64,000 bases of DNA, taken from the NCBI RefSeq assembly GCF_000732925.1, contig NZ_CP008953.1:5394001-5458000 (forward strand), written 5' to 3'. Numbering within the stretch: the first letter of the stretch is position 1; every line of letters begins with the position of its first letter. The position numbers and the translations under genes are program-made. Source of the stretch: Amycolatopsis japonica (lineage in GTDB: Bacteria > Actinomycetota > Actinomycetes > Mycobacteriales > Pseudonocardiaceae). Positions 35,169-43,775 of this stretch are shown here, piece by piece. Under the pieces are notes generated by a model, which saw only the letters and a program-made list of their open reading frames with translations, was not told the DNA's origin and searched no databases.

Positions 35169-36954
35169 CGCGCCTCACCGCGTCATCCCGGTTCTTCCGG
35201 TGGTCGTCGAAGGTCACCGCGAAGCAGGAAAGCCCGTTCTTCTCGCATTTGACGAAGAACAGCCACTCCCCCGCCGTCGGCTTCAGCGCGGCTTGGATGG
35301 CCTCCGCACTCGGGACCGCGATCGGTGTCGGGGTCAGGCCGACCGACTTGTAGGTGTTGTAGGCGCCCGCTTTTTCCCGTTCTTCGGGTTTGGTGAGCAG
35401 GGTCGGCCGGTCGAGGACGTAGTTGACCGTCGAGTCCATTTCGAGCCGCATCTTCTCGTCGATCCGGTTGTAGATGACCCGCGAGATCTTCCCGAAGTCG
35501 GCCTTCACCGCCTCGCGTTCGATGATCGACGCGATGACGAGCGTCTCGTACGGCGTTTTCCCCTCGCCCTTCGACTGCTCGCTCAGCCCGGCGTTGAGGA
35601 TGCGGTCCGCCGACGTCTTCACGACGTAGGTGAGCAGTTCTTCGGCCGTCCAGCCGGGCTTGATGTCGTAGATACCCGGGGCGATCAGTCCTTCGAGGCG
35701 GCGGTCCTTGTGCTCGGCCTTCGTCGCGGGCTCGATGGCCCACGCCGGGACGCCCAGTTTCGCCAGATCCGCGGTCTCGATCGTCTTGCGCAGTTCCTCG
35801 ACCGGCACACAGGTGCTCGTGCCGTTCAGGTCGGCGCAGGAAGCCTTGGACAGCAACGTGTACACCCCGGGCGTCACCTTGCCGTCGGGCTGGGTGATGT
35901 CGTGGAACTGGGTGTACGGCCGGATTTCGACCTGGCCGACCTTCGACGCGGGGGCGATCATCTTCTCGACCGCGCTGGCCCCGGACATCTTCGTCTTCAT
36001 GACGTAGTAGCCCTGCTGGAGCCGCGAGACGGCGGTGTTGTCCTCGCCCGCCTTCACGAACGCCTTGCCGCTGGCGACCACACCGGCCGCCTGCAGCCGG
36101 TTGCCGATCGCCGACGTCGAGTCGCCCTTCTCCACCTGGACGAGGACGTCGCTCTCGCCGGCGCCCTCGTAGTCGTCGTAGCCGAAGATCTCGGTGAAGC
36201 CGTAGTAGGCGCCGCCGGCGAGCAGGACGAGCACCGTCAGCGCGGCGATCCAGCCCAGCGCGCGCTTCTTCTTGCGCTTCTTGGGCGGCGGCCCCTGACG
36301 TTCCGGGCGCTCGTCCTCGATGCGTTCCGGTTCGGCACGGTCCTCGTCGTCGTATTCCTCGTAATCCTCGTAGTCGTCGTACTCGTCATAGTCGTCGTAC
36401 GCGTCGTCGCCGAAGATCTCGTTGTATTCCTCTTCGCTGCCTTGAGGCGGCGAAGAAGGAGCCGCGCCGGGGCGCCGGGCCAGCGGCGCCTCCTGGATCG
36501 CGGGGAGGATGTCGGTCGGCCGCTCGTCCGGGAGCGGACCGTCGTCCTCGCGGCGCCTGCGGCGGCCGGGGCGGGGGGTCTCGTCCTCGGCGTAGGCGGG
36601 CATGCCGATACCCCGGTCACCCGGCTGGGGGGACCGCCGCTGCGGCGCGGGAGGCGGCGGAGGGACCGCCTGTTCCGGAGCCCGCCTGGCCGGGGCCGGA
36701 CGCGGTGCCCGGGGCGGCGGCTCGTCGGCGGCGCGCCGGGCCCGCGGCGGTGGCTCTTCCGGTGACCGGCGGGCCCGCGGCGGTTCTTCCGCCGGACGCC
36801 GTACGGGCGGCTCCTCGCGGATGTGCCGTCGTCCCGTCGGCTGGGGCTCGGGCCGTCGACGTGGCGGGGCCGGTGGCTGGATGGCCTCTTCAGGCTCCCG
36901 CAACCGTCGTCTTCCGCCCTGACGGCGTTCGGGCCGGCCGTGGGGCTCGGTCAT
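35158..36954 (-). CDS. mltG: Endolytic murein transglycosylase MltG with a long disordered N-terminus
   Basis: This membrane enzyme cuts nascent glycan strands and sets their length. The 598-residue product has four parts: a cytosolic Arg/Pro-rich stretch (1-150), an acidic Asp/Glu/Tyr-rich stretch (about 170-220), a Lys-rich patch with one membrane helix (about 235-255, RALGWIAALTVLVLLAGGAYYG), and the YceG catalytic domain with the catalytic glutamate in VIASIIEREAVKADFG. The ATG at 36954 overlaps the ruvX stop. Typical bacterial MltG is about 340 residues; the extra length is all in the cytosolic tail. Confidence 0.94.
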   Translation of the reverse strand: MTEPHGRPERRQGGRRRLREPEEAIQPPAPPRRRPEPQPTGRRHIREEPPVRRPAEEPPRARRSPEEPPPRARRAADEPPPRAPRPAPARRAPEQAVPPPPPAPQRRSPQPGDRGIGMPAYAEDETPRPGRRRRREDDGPLPDERPTDILPAIQEAPLARRPGAAPSSPPQGSEEEYNEIFGDDAYDDYDEYDDYEDYEEYDDEDRAEPERIEDERPERQGPPPKKRKKKRALGWIAALTVLVLLAGGAYYGFTEIFGYDDYEGAGESDVLVQVEKGDSTSAIGNRLQAAGVVASGKAFVKAGEDNTAVSRLQQGYYVMKTKMSGASAVEKMIAPASKVGQVEIRPYTQFHDITQPDGKVTPGVYTLLSKASCADLNGTSTCVPVEELRKTIETADLAKLGVPAWAIEPATKAEHKDRRLEGLIAPGIYDIKPGWTAEELLTYVVKTSADRILNAGLSEQSKGEGKTPYETLVIASIIEREAVKADFGKISRVIYNRIDEKMRLEMDSTVNYVLDRPTLLTKPEEREKAGAYNTYKSVGLTPTPIAVPSAEAIQAALKPTAGEWLFFVKCEKNGLSCFAVTFDDHRKNRDDAVRRGVI

Positions 36955-37454
36955 GTGTCGCCCTTCCGTGCGCGATGTGCCGCTACCGCGTCGATCCACG
37001 CCTGCAGGATCTCGACCGCGGCCGCCTGATCGACGACGGCACGTTGCTTACGTCCCTTCACCCCACGCTGCGACAGCATCCTGGATGCCGTCACCGTGGT
37101 CAACCGCTCGTCGGCCAGTCGCACCGGTACCGGGGCGATCCTGGCGGCGAGCTTTCCGGCGTAGTCGAGTGCCGCTTCGGCCGCCGGGCCGTGACGGTCC
37201 TTGAGCGTCCTCGGCAGGCCGACGACGACTTCGACCACGTCGTGTTCCGTGACGAGTTCGACGAGCTGGTCGACGTCCTTGTCGGCCGCAGCGTCGCGAG
37301 TGAGGGTAACGAGCGGGCTCGCGAGGATGGGGTCGGGATCGCTGAGCGCGATCCCGACCCGGACGGATCCGACATCCACCCCGAGCCGCCTGCCGCGCCC
37401 CGGATCGGACTCCCCAGGCCGATCCGGGCGCCGCTGAGGGGCGTCGTCAGCCAA
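36951..37454 (-). CDS. ruvX: Holliday junction resolvase-like protein RuvX/YqgF
   Basis: This RNase H-fold protein acts in pre-16S rRNA processing and perhaps in recombination. The 167-residue product has GVDVGSVRVGIALSD (first acidic residue), VVVGLPRTLKDR, the LADERLTTVTA glutamate and the VVDQAAAVEILQAW aspartate. The TTG at 37454 overlaps the alaS stop by eight bases and gives a start of MADDAPQRR form; a later GTG would drop the first strand. alaS-ruvX-mltG-aroE is a conserved order. Confidence 0.92.
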   Translation of the reverse strand: MADDAPQRRPDRPGESDPGRGRRLGVDVGSVRVGIALSDPDPILASPLVTLTRDAAADKDVDQLVELVTEHDVVEVVVGLPRTLKDRHGPAAEAALDYAGKLAARIAPVPVRLADERLTTVTASRMLSQRGVKGRKQRAVVDQAAAVEILQAWIDAVAAHRARKGDT

Positions 37455-40110
37455 CTTGGGCGACCGCCGCGCGGAGGGAGGCGATGGCCTGGTCGGCCCC
37501 GGCCGGGTTGGTACCCCCGCCTTGGGCCATGTCCGGCTTGCCGCCGCCACGGCCGCCGATCGCCTCGGCGAACGACGGGACGAGCTTGCCCGCCGCGACG
37601 CCCTTCGCCTGCGCCGCCTTCGTGGTGGCGACGACGAAGGCGACCTTCTCGCCTTGCGGGGCGAACAGCGCGACGATGCCGGGCCGGTCGCCGAGCCTGC
37701 CGCGGATGTCCGAAGCCAGCGCACGCAGACCGTTCGAGTCGACGCCTTCGCCGAGCTTCTCCGCGACGACCGCGATCCCGCCGATGTCCTCGGCCTTGTC
37801 CGCGAGCGATCCCGCCGAGCCGAGCACCTGCTGGGTGCGCAGCTGCTCGATCTCCTTCTCGGCGTTCTTGAGGCGGGTGAGCACGTCGTCGATCCGCGAC
37901 GGCAGCTGCTCCGAGGGCACCTTGAAGGTGCTCGCGAGCTGCGAGACGAGCAGCTGCTCCTTGCGGACGTACTTGAGCGCGTCCGTGCCGACGAGCGCCT
38001 CGACGCGGTGCACGCCGGAACCGATGGACGAGTCGCCCACGAGCTTCACCAGGCCGAGCTGCCCGATGCGGTCGACGTGGGTGCCACCGCAGAGTTCGCG
38101 GGAGTATTCGCCCATGTCGACGACGCGGACGTCGTTGCCGTACTTCTCACCGAACAGCGCGACCGCGCCCAGTTCGAGGGCCTTGTCCTTCGTGGTGACG
38201 AAGGTGTTCACCTCGACGTTGGTCTGGAGGTAGTCGTTGACCTCCTCCTCGACCTCGGTCAGCACGTCGGCCGACACCCCGCCGGAGGTGGTGAAGTCGA
38301 AGCGCATCCGGCCCGGCGAGTTCAGCGAACCGGCCTGCGCCGCGCGCTTGCCGTACGCGCCGCGCACGGCGGCGTGCACCAGGTGCGTCGCGGAGTGCGA
38401 CCGCTCGATCGACAGGCGTCGGTGCTGGTCGACCGAACCGGTCAGCGCGCCGCCGATGCCGATCTCGCCGTCGAGCACCTCGACCCGGTGCACGAACAGG
38501 CCCGGCACGATCTTCTGCACGTCGTGGACCTTGAGCTCGACGCCGTCGCCGAGCAGCACCCCGGTGTCGGCGACCTGGCCACCGCTCTCGGCGTAGAACG
38601 GCGTGCGGTCCAGGACCAGCTCCGCCTTCTTGCCCGCGCCGACGCGGGAGACCGGCACGCCGTCTTCCAGCAGCGCGACGACCTTCGCCTCGGCCTGCAG
38701 GTCGGTGTAACCGAGGAATTCGGTCTCGCCGTGCTGCTCCAGCACCTTGCGGTACTCGGACAGGTCGCCGTGACCGGTCTTGCGCGACGCCGCGTCGGCC
38801 TTCGCGCGCTGCCGCTGCTCGTTCATGAGCGTGCGGAAGCCCTCTTCGTCGACGGTCAGGCCCTGCTCGGACGCCATCTCCAGGGTCAGGTCGATCGGGA
38901 AGCCGTAGGTGTCGTGCAGCTGGAACGCCTTGTCGCCGGCCAGCAGCGAGCCACCGGAGCGCTTGGTCTCCTCGGCCGCGAGGTCGAAGATGCGCGAACC
39001 GCTGGTGAGCGTGGAGAGGAAGGCCTCCTCCTCGACGCGCACGACGTCCTCGATGCGGTCGAAACCGGACACCAGCTCGGGGTACGTCGGGCCCATCGTG
39101 TCGCGGACGACCGCGGCGAAGGCGGGCAGCACCGGCTCGTGCACGCCGAGCAGGCGCGCGGAACGGATGATGCGGCGCAGCAGACGGCGCAGCACGTAGC
39201 CGCGGCCGTCGTTGCCCGGGGTGACGCCGTCGCCGATGAGCAGCACACCGGTGCGGGCGTGATCGGCGATGACGCGGAAGCGGACGTCGTCGGTGTGGTC
39301 GGAGCCGTAACGGCGGCCGGAGAACTCCTCGGCGCGGCCGATCACCGGGCGGACGAGGTCGGTCTCGTAGACGTTCTCGACGCCCTGCAGGATCGTCGCG
39401 ACCCGCTCGACACCCATCCCGGTGTCGATGTTCTTCTTCGGCAGCTCACCGATCGGCTTGTGGCCGTGCTTCGGGCTCTTGTCGCCCCGCACGTCCTGCA
39501 TGAAGACGAGGTTCCAGATCTCGATGTAGCGGTCCTCGTCGGCGACCGGGCCGCCCTCGCGGCCGTAGTCCGGGCCGCGGTCGTAGTAGATCTCCGAGCA
39601 CGGACCGCCGGGACCGGGCACGCCCATGTCCCAGTAGTTGTCCTTGCCGTCACGGGACTGGATGCGCTCGCCGGGCAGGCCGGTGAGCTTCTTCCACAGA
39701 CCCGCCGCCTCGGCGTCGTCCTCGTAGACGGTCGCCCAGATGCGCGCCGGGTCGAGGCCGTAGCCGCCTTCGCTCTGGGGCTTGGTGATCAGCTCCCAGG
39801 CCGCCTCGATGGCGCCTTCCTTGAAGTAGTCGCCGAAGGAGAAGTTCCCGGCCATCTGGAAGAAGGTGTTGTGCCGGGTCGTCTTGCCGACCTCGTCGAT
39901 GTCCGGCGTGCGGACGCATTTCTGGACGCTGGTCGCGCGCGGGTACGGCGGCGGGGCCTCGCCGAGGAAGTACGGCTTGAACTGGACCATGCCGGCGTTG
40001 ACGAAGAGCAGGTTCGGGTCGTCGAGGATCAGCGGCGCGCTCGGGACGCGCGTATGTCCCTTGTTCTCGAAATGGCTCAGAAAACGCTTCGTGATTTCGT
40101 GTGTTTCCAC
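37447..40110 (-). CDS. alaS: Alanyl-tRNA synthetase
   Basis: It charges tRNA-Ala and edits Ser and Gly. The 887-residue product is full length: a class II catalytic core (METHEITKRFLSHFENKGHT, then NAGMVQFKPYFLGE), a tRNA-binding middle, an editing domain with the zinc motifs HSATHLVH and CGGTH, and a C-terminal DHHA1 domain with RGGGKPDMAQGGG. The ATG is used. About 100 bases precede it; a T-box would not fit there and none is seen. Confidence 0.98.
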   Translation of the reverse strand: METHEITKRFLSHFENKGHTRVPSAPLILDDPNLLFVNAGMVQFKPYFLGEAPPPYPRATSVQKCVRTPDIDEVGKTTRHNTFFQMAGNFSFGDYFKEGAIEAAWELITKPQSEGGYGLDPARIWATVYEDDAEAAGLWKKLTGLPGERIQSRDGKDNYWDMGVPGPGGPCSEIYYDRGPDYGREGGPVADEDRYIEIWNLVFMQDVRGDKSPKHGHKPIGELPKKNIDTGMGVERVATILQGVENVYETDLVRPVIGRAEEFSGRRYGSDHTDDVRFRVIADHARTGVLLIGDGVTPGNDGRGYVLRRLLRRIIRSARLLGVHEPVLPAFAAVVRDTMGPTYPELVSGFDRIEDVVRVEEEAFLSTLTSGSRIFDLAAEETKRSGGSLLAGDKAFQLHDTYGFPIDLTLEMASEQGLTVDEEGFRTLMNEQRQRAKADAASRKTGHGDLSEYRKVLEQHGETEFLGYTDLQAEAKVVALLEDGVPVSRVGAGKKAELVLDRTPFYAESGGQVADTGVLLGDGVELKVHDVQKIVPGLFVHRVEVLDGEIGIGGALTGSVDQHRRLSIERSHSATHLVHAAVRGAYGKRAAQAGSLNSPGRMRFDFTTSGGVSADVLTEVEEEVNDYLQTNVEVNTFVTTKDKALELGAVALFGEKYGNDVRVVDMGEYSRELCGGTHVDRIGQLGLVKLVGDSSIGSGVHRVEALVGTDALKYVRKEQLLVSQLASTFKVPSEQLPSRIDDVLTRLKNAEKEIEQLRTQQVLGSAGSLADKAEDIGGIAVVAEKLGEGVDSNGLRALASDIRGRLGDRPGIVALFAPQGEKVAFVVATTKAAQAKGVAAGKLVPSFAEAIGGRGGGKPDMAQGGGTNPAGADQAIASLRAAVAQVG

Positions 40111-40210
40111 GGGATCGTCCTTGTATACGGGCTCGCGCGAAGGCGCTGGGAATGCGGACAGGCGGGAACGGCGAAGGGCTGGGGATCTTCCGGTCGCGGG
40201 CGCGACCCGA

Positions 40211-40519
40211 TCAGCCCTCCGCCCGGCGAGCTCGCCGGACCGGGCGCCGCGACTGTGCCGCGTGCCTGCCCTCGGTCACGGGGGCCGTGCTCAAGCCGGT
40301 CCGTTCGGACACCATGTCGTGCAACTCCTGTTCCCGCTCGCTCATCCCGGCGCGGACCTCCGCGCCGAACGAACCGACGGCGCCCGCGAGTTCCCGCACG
40401 GCGTCGCCCAGGTTCGAGGCTAACCCCGCGGGCGTGGCCTGGCGAGCGGTTTCCGTCGCTTTGCGTGACAGGGCGACCCCGGCGACCACGCCGACGCCGA
40501 GCCAGAACAGGCGCTTCAT
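40211..40519 (-). CDS. Small DUF6167-like membrane protein
   Basis: The 102-residue product has one N-terminal membrane helix (MKRLFWLGVGVVAGVALSRK) and a soluble helical part ending in a run of Arg/Ala. It overlaps the next gene by four bases. The pair upstream of alaS is conserved in actinobacteria. No catalytic motif is seen; the function is unknown. Confidence 0.82.
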   Translation of the reverse strand: MKRLFWLGVGVVAGVALSRKATETARQATPAGLASNLGDAVRELAGAVGSFGAEVRAGMSEREQELHDMVSERTGLSTAPVTEGRHAAQSRRPVRRARRAEG

Positions 40520-40914
40520 TTGCGGCCCCGCTTCCTCGCCGGACGGGAGGCTTTCGCTTCCGCCTTCTTCCGGCGGGCCTTGATGGCCTTGCTGAGGCCG
40601 TAGGACAGCGCGGCCGTCTTCACCAGCGGACCACCGAGCGTCGCGGTGAACACCGACGACAGCGCGGACACGTTGCCGGAGACGGCCTGCGCGTTGGCCG
40701 TGATGCCGTCGACCCGCTCCAGCTGCGTGTTGACGTGCGTGATCGTCTCGTTCGCGCCGATCAGCAGCGGGTCGGTGTTCTCGTGCGCCTTGCGGATGGC
40801 GATCGTGGCCTCGTCCAGGGTCCGGCCGAGCTTGAACAGCACGATCGCCAGCAGCACGACGAGTACGACGAATGCTCCTGCGGCGATCAGCGCGGCGATC
40901 TGCCCTGCCGACAC
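40516..40914 (-). CDS. DUF948 family membrane protein
   Basis: The 132-residue product has one N-terminal helix (AALIAAGAFVVLVVLLAIVLF), a helical region with heptad pattern (about 30-90, likely coiled coil), and a Lys/Arg-rich tail. DUF948 proteins are found next to alaS in many Gram-positive bacteria. The start is GTG at 40914. The function is unknown; the basic tail could contact nucleic acid or membrane lipids. Confidence 0.85.
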   Translation of the reverse strand: MSAGQIAALIAAGAFVVLVVLLAIVLFKLGRTLDEATIAIRKAHENTDPLLIGANETITHVNTQLERVDGITANAQAVSGNVSALSSVFTATLGGPLVKTAALSYGLSKAIKARRKKAEAKASRPARKRGRK

Positions 40915-40973
40915 GGGCCCTCCTCAAGGGTCTGCGGTCTTGGTGCTCGTGAGGTTACCGCGCAGGCGGCCTT

Positions 40974-40994
40974 CCGGCGGTGCCACCCCGCCGG
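40974..40994. terminator. Hairpin after the deacetylase-synthase gene
   Basis: CCGGCGG (40974-40980) and CCGCCGG (40988-40994) pair around TGCCACC, five bases after the stop of the NodB-GT2 gene (minus strand). No T-run is present. Confidence 0.55.
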
Positions 40995-40998
40995 ACGG

Positions 40999-43116
40999 TC
41001 ACTCAGCGTCCACAAGTGACCTCGGTGGAGCGCTCTGGCCGAGGCGATCGAGTTTGTGCCACGGCAGCCGGGCGCCGGCCAGCGCCGTCATCACCGACTG
41101 GATGACCACGAGGTACATCAGCTGGCGGTAGACGAACTGTTGCAGCGGAAGGAAAAGCAGCGGGCGCAGCGATTCCCGGTCGAGCCGGAAGGCGATCACG
41201 CCCGGGACGAGTTGCAGCAGCAGGAACACCGACCAGTACAGCAAGGCCGTCTTCCAGTCCCCGGTCAGCACGCCGAAAAGGGCGGCCACGTCGACGAACG
41301 GCGCGAGCACGGGCAACGCCACCTGGAACAGCAGCAGATAAGGGATGCCACGGCGGCCGAGCCTGCCCGCCGCGCCCTTGGCGACGACCGCGCCCCGGTG
41401 CTTCCAGATCGCCTGCAGCGTGCCGTAGCACCAGCGGTAGCGCTGTTTCCACAGCTGCCCCAGCGTCGCTGGTGCTTCGGTCCAGGCGCGGGCCTCCTGT
41501 TCGTAGACCACCCGCCAGCCGTCGCGTTCCAGCGCCATCGTGAGGTCGGTGTCCTCGGCGAGGGTGTCCTCGGGGACGCCGCCTAGCGCGAGCACCGCCG
41601 ACCGGCGGAAGGCCCCGACCGCGCCGGGCACCGTCGGCATGCACTCGCCGACGTCGTACATCCGCCGGTCGAGGTTGAAGCCGATGACGTATTCGATGTG
41701 CTGCCAGCGGCCGAGCAGGCCGCCGCGGTTGGCGACCTTGGCGTTGCCCGAGACCGCGCCGACGGAAGGGTCAGCGAACGGCTGGATCACCGCGCCCACG
41801 GTGCCGGGTTCGAGCACGGTGTCGCCGTCGACCATGACCACCAGTTCGGTGCGGGCGGCGGCGAGACCGGTGTTGAGCGCGGCCGGTTTGCCCGCGTTCT
41901 GTTGCCGGATCAGCGTGACGCGGCGCAGGGCGAGCCGCTCGACGACGTCGGCGGTGCCGTCGGTGGACCCGTCGTCGACCACGATCACCCAGGTCGGATG
42001 GTGGTCGGAGGCGAGGATCGAGCGGATGGTCGCCTCGATCCCGGCCTCTTCGTTGTAGGCGGGGACGATCACGGTCACCGGCTCCCGCACCGGCGGGCGC
42101 GAGGGCGCGGCCCTGCCCCGTCTGACGTGGATCGCCGTGGTGAGAAGGACCAGGACGGTGCGCAGGAGGGCGAGCACACTCGCCGCGACGAGCAGCCAGC
42201 CCAGTGCCGTCGAGAGGGCTTCGCCCGTCTGGACGGCGGCGATCAGGAGCCAGCCGCCGAAGCGGGTGAGCCCGTCCACTCCGGCCGTGGTCCCGGTGAG
42301 CCCGGCGGCCCCGCTGACGGTGTCGAACCGCCAGCCCTTGGCCTTGAGCTCGGGGATCACGCGGTCGAGTGCGGCGAGGGTCTCCGAACGGTCTCCGCCC
42401 GCGTCGTGCAGGAGGACGACGGCGCCGTCGTCCGTCCGAGGGGTGATCGCGGCGGAGATGGCGTCGACACCGGGCCGCCGCCAGTCCTGGGAGTCGAGTT
42501 CGGACAGCACGATCAGCCTGCCCTCGCCGCCGAGGCGGCTCGCCGCGCGCCAGCCCGCGTCGTCGACGGCGTCGGCGGTCGAGGAATAGGGCGGCCGGAC
42601 CAGGGAGGTCCCCGTCCCGGCGGCACCGGCGATGGCGAGGTCGGTGGCCCGGAGTTCGATCTGCGCCCGGACGTCGCCCGCCGCGCCGAGGTCGGTGTGG
42701 GTGGCGGTGTGGTTCCCGAGTTCGTGACCACGGTGGACGATGTCCGCGGTCAGCCCGGGATGACGCGTCACCTGTCCGCCCGTCACGAAGAACGTGGCGT
42801 GGATCCCGTGCCGCGCGAGGACGTCGAGGACCCGCGGCGTCCATTCCGGATCGGGACCGTCGTCGAAGGTGAGCGCCACGGTCTTGGGCTGGAGCCGGGA
42901 GGTGACGGGCTCGGCTCCACGAGGGTCGATGATCGGGCCGCCGTCGCGTACCGCGGCCGGGACCTGCGTCGCGGCCACGGTCCTGGGTGTCCCGTCGGCG
43001 GCGAACCCGCCGCCGACCAGGGCGGTCAATCCCAGCAGGACGGTGACGGCGAACAGCAGGGTCGCCAGCAGCGCCCAATGCGCCTTGGGCGGCGGCAACC
43101 GCCGATGGTGGGACAA
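40999..43116 (-). CDS. Polysaccharide deacetylase-glycosyltransferase 2 fusion membrane protein
   Basis: The 705-residue product combines an N-terminal helix (about 15-37), an extracellular NodB deacetylase domain (about 78-265: TFDDGPDPEWTP and GHELGNHTATHTD with the metal acids and histidines), a second helix pair near 290-325, a GT2 synthase domain (about 345-590: VIVPAYNEEAGIE, DDGSTD, MVDGDT, EDTDLT and QRYRW), and C-terminal helices. This is the layout of processive beta-glycan synthases such as chitin/PNAG synthases that deacetylate their own product. It lies with a small Pro/Ser/Thr-rich membrane protein. Confidence 0.93.
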   Translation of the reverse strand: MSHHRRLPPPKAHWALLATLLFAVTVLLGLTALVGGGFAADGTPRTVAATQVPAAVRDGGPIIDPRGAEPVTSRLQPKTVALTFDDGPDPEWTPRVLDVLARHGIHATFFVTGGQVTRHPGLTADIVHRGHELGNHTATHTDLGAAGDVRAQIELRATDLAIAGAAGTGTSLVRPPYSSTADAVDDAGWRAASRLGGEGRLIVLSELDSQDWRRPGVDAISAAITPRTDDGAVVLLHDAGGDRSETLAALDRVIPELKAKGWRFDTVSGAAGLTGTTAGVDGLTRFGGWLLIAAVQTGEALSTALGWLLVAASVLALLRTVLVLLTTAIHVRRGRAAPSRPPVREPVTVIVPAYNEEAGIEATIRSILASDHHPTWVIVVDDGSTDGTADVVERLALRRVTLIRQQNAGKPAALNTGLAAARTELVVMVDGDTVLEPGTVGAVIQPFADPSVGAVSGNAKVANRGGLLGRWQHIEYVIGFNLDRRMYDVGECMPTVPGAVGAFRRSAVLALGGVPEDTLAEDTDLTMALERDGWRVVYEQEARAWTEAPATLGQLWKQRYRWCYGTLQAIWKHRGAVVAKGAAGRLGRRGIPYLLLFQVALPVLAPFVDVAALFGVLTGDWKTALLYWSVFLLLQLVPGVIAFRLDRESLRPLLFLPLQQFVYRQLMYLVVIQSVMTALAGARLPWHKLDRLGQSAPPRSLVDAE

Positions 43117-43132
43117 GGGGTTTCCTCCGGGG

Positions 43133-43621
43133 TCAGTGCCCGTTGCCGGGAGGCGCGGTCTTCGTCTGTCCTGGCGGGACGTCGGGCGCGCGGCTGTTGC
43201 GGCGGTCGATCCCCGGCGAGGAGGTGCTCGTGAGCCCCGGCGGCGTCGCCCCGGTCGAGACCGGGTTCACCGGCGGGGTCCGGCCGGCGCTCGTGTCCGC
43301 CGGCGCACGCTCGGTGGCGGGCGAATCGGTCGATCCGGTTCGCGAAGACGTGGGCCTGGGGCCGGACGAAGTCGTCTCGGACGGCGCCTCGGTGGTCGCC
43401 GACGGCGCGGGCGGCGGAGCGGGGATCAACGCGGAAGGCAGGGTCGGCGCCCCGAAAAGCGCCGCCGTGAGAAGGATCCCATAACCGACGACGACCGCGC
43501 AGGCACCGATCGCGATCCGCCGGATGACGGTGCGGCGACGGCCGCTGGGGTCGACGAACACCGGTCTGGCGGGGTCTCCCCCACTCTCGTTTTCGTTGTG
43601 ATGATCAGGAAACACGGCCAT
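43133..43621 (-). CDS. Single-pass membrane protein with Pro/Ser/Thr-rich outer tail
   Basis: The 162-residue product has a short cytosolic start, one membrane helix (about 35-57, IAIGACAVVVGYGILLTAAL), and a tail of about 100 residues made almost wholly of Pro, Ser, Thr, Gly and Ala. It looks like an extended, maybe glycosylated, cell-surface stalk. It precedes the deacetylase-synthase gene by 16 bases and is probably cotranscribed with it. No family is recognised. Confidence 0.75.
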   Translation of the reverse strand: MAVFPDHHNENESGGDPARPVFVDPSGRRRTVIRRIAIGACAVVVGYGILLTAALFGAPTLPSALIPAPPPAPSATTEAPSETTSSGPRPTSSRTGSTDSPATERAPADTSAGRTPPVNPVSTGATPPGLTSTSSPGIDRRNSRAPDVPPGQTKTAPPGNGH

Positions 43622-43775
43622 CCAGGGGTTCGTACGGGCGGCATACTCTAAACACAGTGACGGCCCGGGACCAAGCCCGGAACGGCGGATCGACGCGGTG
43701 TCACCACCCGGCTACGACGCCGAGTCGACCTGTTCGGTTCTTGTGACGTTCATGTTCCTGGGACAAGGTTCCGGC

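Noticed and set aside
40111..40210. T-box or other riboswitch before alaS
   Set aside because: The gap is only 100 bases, shows no T-box core word and no terminator/antiterminator pair.
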